A stretch of DNA of 16,960 bases from an uncultured Collinsella sp. (lineage in GTDB: Bacteria > Actinomycetota > Coriobacteriia > Coriobacteriales > Coriobacteriaceae). The stretch spans positions 1-16,960 of the forward strand of contig CABSNA010000010.1 of the NCBI GenBank assembly GCA_902478865.1. Reading direction: 5' to 3'. Below the pieces are notes generated by a model. That model searched no databases and was not told the origin of the DNA. It saw nothing but the letters and a program-made list of their open reading frames with translations. The translations under genes were made by a program, and so were the position numbers. Of the stretch, positions 14,704-16,960 are shown one piece after another (the stretch's first letter is position 1; every line of letters begins with the position of its first letter).

Positions 14704-15669
14704 TTACTTCAACGATGCAAGAAGGTGTTCGGCGGCACCGATGAGCGGAGCATCGCCCTCCAGAGACCCGATGAGAATCGGCGTGTCCTGGAGCGGATCG
14801 AGCGCCTGGCTGGCATAGCCCTCGTGCACCGAATCCTTCCACGTCTGCGAACGCCAATCGGGACCCTGATGAATTACGCCGCCCGAAAGCACGATGACCT
14901 CTGGATCCAGAATATTGGCAAGCGAGCCCAAGCTGGCGCCCAGCGCAAAGCCGGCGTCATGGATGACCTCGGTCGCCTTTGCGTCGCCAGCACGACACAG
15001 GTCGTTCACGTCGCGACCGACCGAAGGACGGCTGGGGTCAACTCGACCGAAGCGTTCGTCGTACATACGGCCAATCGAGGTGCCCGAAGCAACAGACTCA
15101 AGATGGCCGGAACGCCCGCATGCGCAGGGAATGCCGGCGGCAGCCGAGCACTCGATGTGGCCCATATGACCGGCAGCACCATGGAAGCCCTGCATCACGC
15201 GGCCGTTCTCGACATATGCGCCACCGATGCCCGTACCGATTCCCAGGCACAAGACGGAGAACTTGCCCTTGCCGACGCCCCAGTGGGCCTCGCCCAGAGC
15301 ATGAGCCTGCACGTCGCCCACAACGGCAACGGGAAGACCAAGGTCCTCGCGCAGACGCGGCCCCAACTGAACGCCGGACCAGCCGGGCATGATCTCATTG
15401 GCATAAGCAATGGCGCCCGTCTTGGGATCGACGACGCCTGCGGCACCGATACCGACACCGAGAACCTCGACATCGGGATTCGCCTCAAGAGCGGCCTTGA
15501 TAGACGCCTCGATACGCTGGAAGACGGCCTCGCCGCCCTCCTGGGCCTCGGTAGGAACCTCGGCCTCAAAAACGGGATGGGGCACACTACCGTCAGCCGG
15601 GTACTCCATGATGGCAGTCGCAATTTTAGTTCCGCCGATATCGACAGAGCAGACGTACTTGTTCTCCAT
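14704..15669 (-). CDS. nanK: ROK-family sugar kinase, probable N-acetylmannosamine kinase
   Basis: Probably phosphorylates ManNAc with ATP to ManNAc-6-phosphate; the substrate is inferred from lying between nanA and nanE. The 321-aa protein has the ROK phosphate motif CSVDIGGTKIATAI at 7-20, GVGIGAAGVVDP at 71-82, catalytic Asp119 in VVGDVQAHALGE, and CLGIGTGIGGAYVENG at 141-156. His168 and the zinc motif CACGRSGHLE follow; the canonical CxCGxxGCxE has its third Cys replaced by His189. There is no N-terminal helix-turn-helix, so it is a kinase and not a NagC/Mlc-type repressor. ATG at 15669 is fixed by AAGGAG at 15676-15681. A glucokinase or other amino-sugar kinase is the alternative. Confidence 0.85.
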   Translation of the reverse strand: MENKYVCSVDIGGTKIATAIMEYPADGSVPHPVFEAEVPTEAQEGGEAVFQRIEASIKAALEANPDVEVLGVGIGAAGVVDPKTGAIAYANEIMPGWSGVQLGPRLREDLGLPVAVVGDVQAHALGEAHWGVGKGKFSVLCLGIGTGIGGAYVENGRVMQGFHGAAGHMGHIECSAAAGIPCACGRSGHLESVASGTSIGRMYDERFGRVDPSRPSVGRDVNDLCRAGDAKATEVIHDAGFALGASLGSLANILDPEVIVLSGGVIHQGPDWRSQTWKDSVHEGYASQALDPLQDTPILIGSLEGDAPLIGAAEHLLASLK

Positions 15670-15737
15670 GTCGCTCTCCTTCGGAGATAAAAACAACTAC
15701 AGGAAATGCGCCGTCAGGCTAGCCGTCACAGCGCAGT

Positions 15738-15842
15738 AAAGGTTTTCCAGGTGTCCGAGATCGCCGAGAAACCGTGTGGCCATTGACCTAATGGGTCATG
15801 GCCACACGGTTGAACGGCGAGGTCGGGTGCCTGGGAAGCTTT
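15738..15842. repeat. 105-nt imperfect palindrome between nanA and nanK
   Basis: A perfect 13-bp core (15770-15782 with 15799-15811) encloses a 5-bp apical stem, TGACC/GGTCA. Outside the core, about 15755-15766 pairs with 15814-15825 (10 of 12), and an outer AAAGGTTTTCC-like arm at 15738-15748 partly matches the segment ending at 15842. The right arm overlaps the nanA stop codon, so on the minus transcript it immediately follows nanA. It may end or protect nanA mRNA, giving different levels of NanA and NanK. Confidence 0.75.
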
Positions 15843-16761
15843 ACAGGAGACCGTTGTCCTGAAGGACCTTCCTAATCGCCTCGACGTTCTCGCCGGTCAT
15901 GGCCTTCACCGGGCGCGGCATGGTCGGGCTGTCGAAGATGCCCATGAGGTTCATAGCGGTCTTGAAGGCGCCGACGCCACCGGCATAGCCCTGGACGCCC
16001 GAGGTGACGTCCCAGATGTGCGAAATCTCATTGAGGCGATCCTGCTCGGCCTTGACGGTAGCCCAGTCGCCGGCCTGAGCGGCCTTCCACTGGCGCACGT
16101 AGCCCTCGGGCTCAACGTTGGCAAGGCCCGGGACAGAACCGTCGGCGCCACCGAGGTAAGCGCCGTCGACAACAACCTCGTGACCGGTGAGGATGCTCAT
16201 CGGATGGCCGTTCTTCTCGTTCTCCTGAACGAGATAGCGGAACGAGATGTCATCACCCGAGGAATCCTTGACGCCAGCAAGGACGCCCTCGGCGCCGAGC
16301 TTGGCAAGGAGCTTCCAGGGGAGCTTGGTGTGAACGCAGACGGGAATGTCATAGGCAAAGATGGGCAGGTCGAGCTCCTCGTGCAGGATGCGGAAGTGCT
16401 CCTCGACCTCGGTCATGCCCTGCAGGGCATAGAACGGGCAGGTGGCGACAAGCGCATCGGCGCCCAGCTCCTGAGCGACCTTACCGTGCTCGATCATGCG
16501 CTCGGTCTCGGTATCGATGATGCCGACCAGGACGGGCACGCGGTGGTCGACGATACGAACGGCCTCGGCGATGATCTGGCGACGACGCTCATCGGTGGAG
16601 AAAACGACCTCGCCCGAAGAGCCCAGGAAGAACAGGCCATCGACGCCGGCATCGATCATGCGGTTGATGCTGCGCTCAAAGGAGGCAACGTCGAGCTGGT
16701 GGTCTTCGGTATCGGGAACAACGACGGGAGGGATAACGCCGGTGAATTTCTGAGTTGCCAC
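15841..16761 (-). CDS. nanA: DapA/NanA-family aldolase, probable N-acetylneuraminate lyase
   Basis: Class I aldolase that would cleave N-acetylneuraminate to ManNAc and pyruvate through a Schiff base. The 306-aa TIM barrel has GSSGE at 47-51 (carboxylate-binding loop, Ser48-Ser49), the proton-relay Tyr138 in FAYDIP and Schiff-base Lys165 in GVKDSSGD, matching the positions of the corresponding residues in E. coli NanA (137 and 165). A dihydrodipicolinate synthase or 2-keto-3-deoxy-sugar aldolase is possible, but nanK and nanE downstream favour NanA. The start is GTG at 16761, with AAGGAG at 16768-16773 and a 6-nt spacer; the ATG frame extension to 16845 overlaps the preceding gene and lacks family similarity. 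Confidence 0.82.
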   Translation of the reverse strand: MATQKFTGVIPPVVVPDTEDHQLDVASFERSINRMIDAGVDGLFFLGSSGEVVFSTDERRRQIIAEAVRIVDHRVPVLVGIIDTETERMIEHGKVAQELGADALVATCPFYALQGMTEVEEHFRILHEELDLPIFAYDIPVCVHTKLPWKLLAKLGAEGVLAGVKDSSGDDISFRYLVQENEKNGHPMSILTGHEVVVDGAYLGGADGSVPGLANVEPEGYVRQWKAAQAGDWATVKAEQDRLNEISHIWDVTSGVQGYAGGVGAFKTAMNLMGIFDSPTMPRPVKAMTGENVEAIRKVLQDNGLL

Positions 16762-16767
16762 AAGAAT

Positions 16768-16773
16768 CTCCTT
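16768..16773 (-). promoter_or_regulatory. nanA: Ribosome binding site fixing the nanA GTG start
   Basis: AAGGAG on the minus strand lies 6 nt before the GTG at 16761, and no ATG lies at a comparable distance, so the GTG start is preferred. Confidence 0.8.
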
Positions 16774-16829
16774 AGTTGTCTGGCGGGCGGCCCTATGCCA
16801 CCCACTCTTGTTGGCAGTGTCCAGGCCGT

Positions 16830-16960
16830 CTAGGCCAAAGAACACGGGTAGAACGTTTGGTTAAAAAAGTCGATGACTTCGTTTTCGAACGCGTTGATGC
16901 GCTCATGAGCGTATTTGGCATAGATGATATGCCTCCGGTCACACTCAAGACCGTTGAATA
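16830..16960 (-). CDS. 3' end of an unidentified gene, truncated by the window edge
   Basis: On the minus strand the frame from 16958 reads 42 codons to a TAG at 16830-16832, with codon choice like the neighbouring genes. The visible C-terminus contains RRHIIYAKYAHERINAF and ENEVIDFFNQTFYPCSLA, an amphipathic, helical-looking end. The stop lies 68 nt before the nanA GTG, on the same strand, so the gene is probably the preceding member of the nan operon. I do not recognise the family; a hydrolase or other sialic-acid-related enzyme would suit the context, but nothing in this fragment proves it. Confidence 0.5.
   Translation of the reverse strand, partial: FNGLECDRRHIIYAKYAHERINAFENEVIDFFNQTFYPCSLA

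Noticed and set aside
16762..16845. Extended nanA N-terminus from the ATG at 16845
   Set aside because: The extension overlaps the preceding gene's end, has no family similarity, and the GTG at 16761 has a strong binding site.

Overview
The window reads as a chromosomal segment of a moderately high-GC, Gram-positive-type anaerobe. All recognisable genes lie on the minus strand. WhiA beside RapZ, the gap-pgk-tpiA-secG order, an extracytoplasmic lipoprotein binding protein and a compact sialic-acid catabolic set together suggest an actinobacterium of the Coriobacteriia, with Collinsella as the closest fit from memory. That assignment is an inference; no 16S or marker search was possible.

In transcription order (right to left) there are four blocks. 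(1) Positions 16960-13877: the 3' end of an unidentified gene, then a NanA-type aldolase, a ROK-family kinase (NanK-like) and NanE. Together they would split N-acetylneuraminate to ManNAc and pyruvate, phosphorylate ManNAc, and epimerise it to GlcNAc-6-P. (2) Positions 13775-11919: rapZ and whiA, only 6 nt apart, without the yvcK gene that usually lies between them. (3) Positions 11725-6628: the glycolytic genes gap, then pgk-tpiA-gpmI, then secG. gap, gpmI and secG each have their own terminator; pgk/tpiA overlap by 8 nt and tpiA/gpmI are 5 nt apart. (4) Positions 6334-392: a complete oligopeptide ABC importer, oppA-oppB-oppC-oppD-oppF, with tight or overlapping junctions from oppB onward and a hairpin separating oppA from oppB.

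The leftmost 391 nt hold no credible gene but are unusually structured. Positions about 22-221 fold into several compensating helices, including a closed three-way junction, and are a candidate non-coding RNA of unknown family. Positions 244-375 form a 132-nt long palindrome with perfect 29-bp outer arms just downstream of oppF. Long imperfect palindromes also fill the nanA-nanK and nanK-nanE gaps, and a terminator-like hairpin sits immediately before the rapZ ribosome binding site.

The coding content is mostly conventional. The parts most worth a second look are the structured left end, the intergenic palindromes, the missing yvcK, the adjacency of amino-sugar catabolism to the amino-sugar-sensing RapZ, and a few residue-level departures: the ROK zinc motif with His for Cys, an acidic insert in OppB, and a Cys cluster in WhiA. 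No mobile element genes, CRISPR array, tRNA or rRNA were seen.
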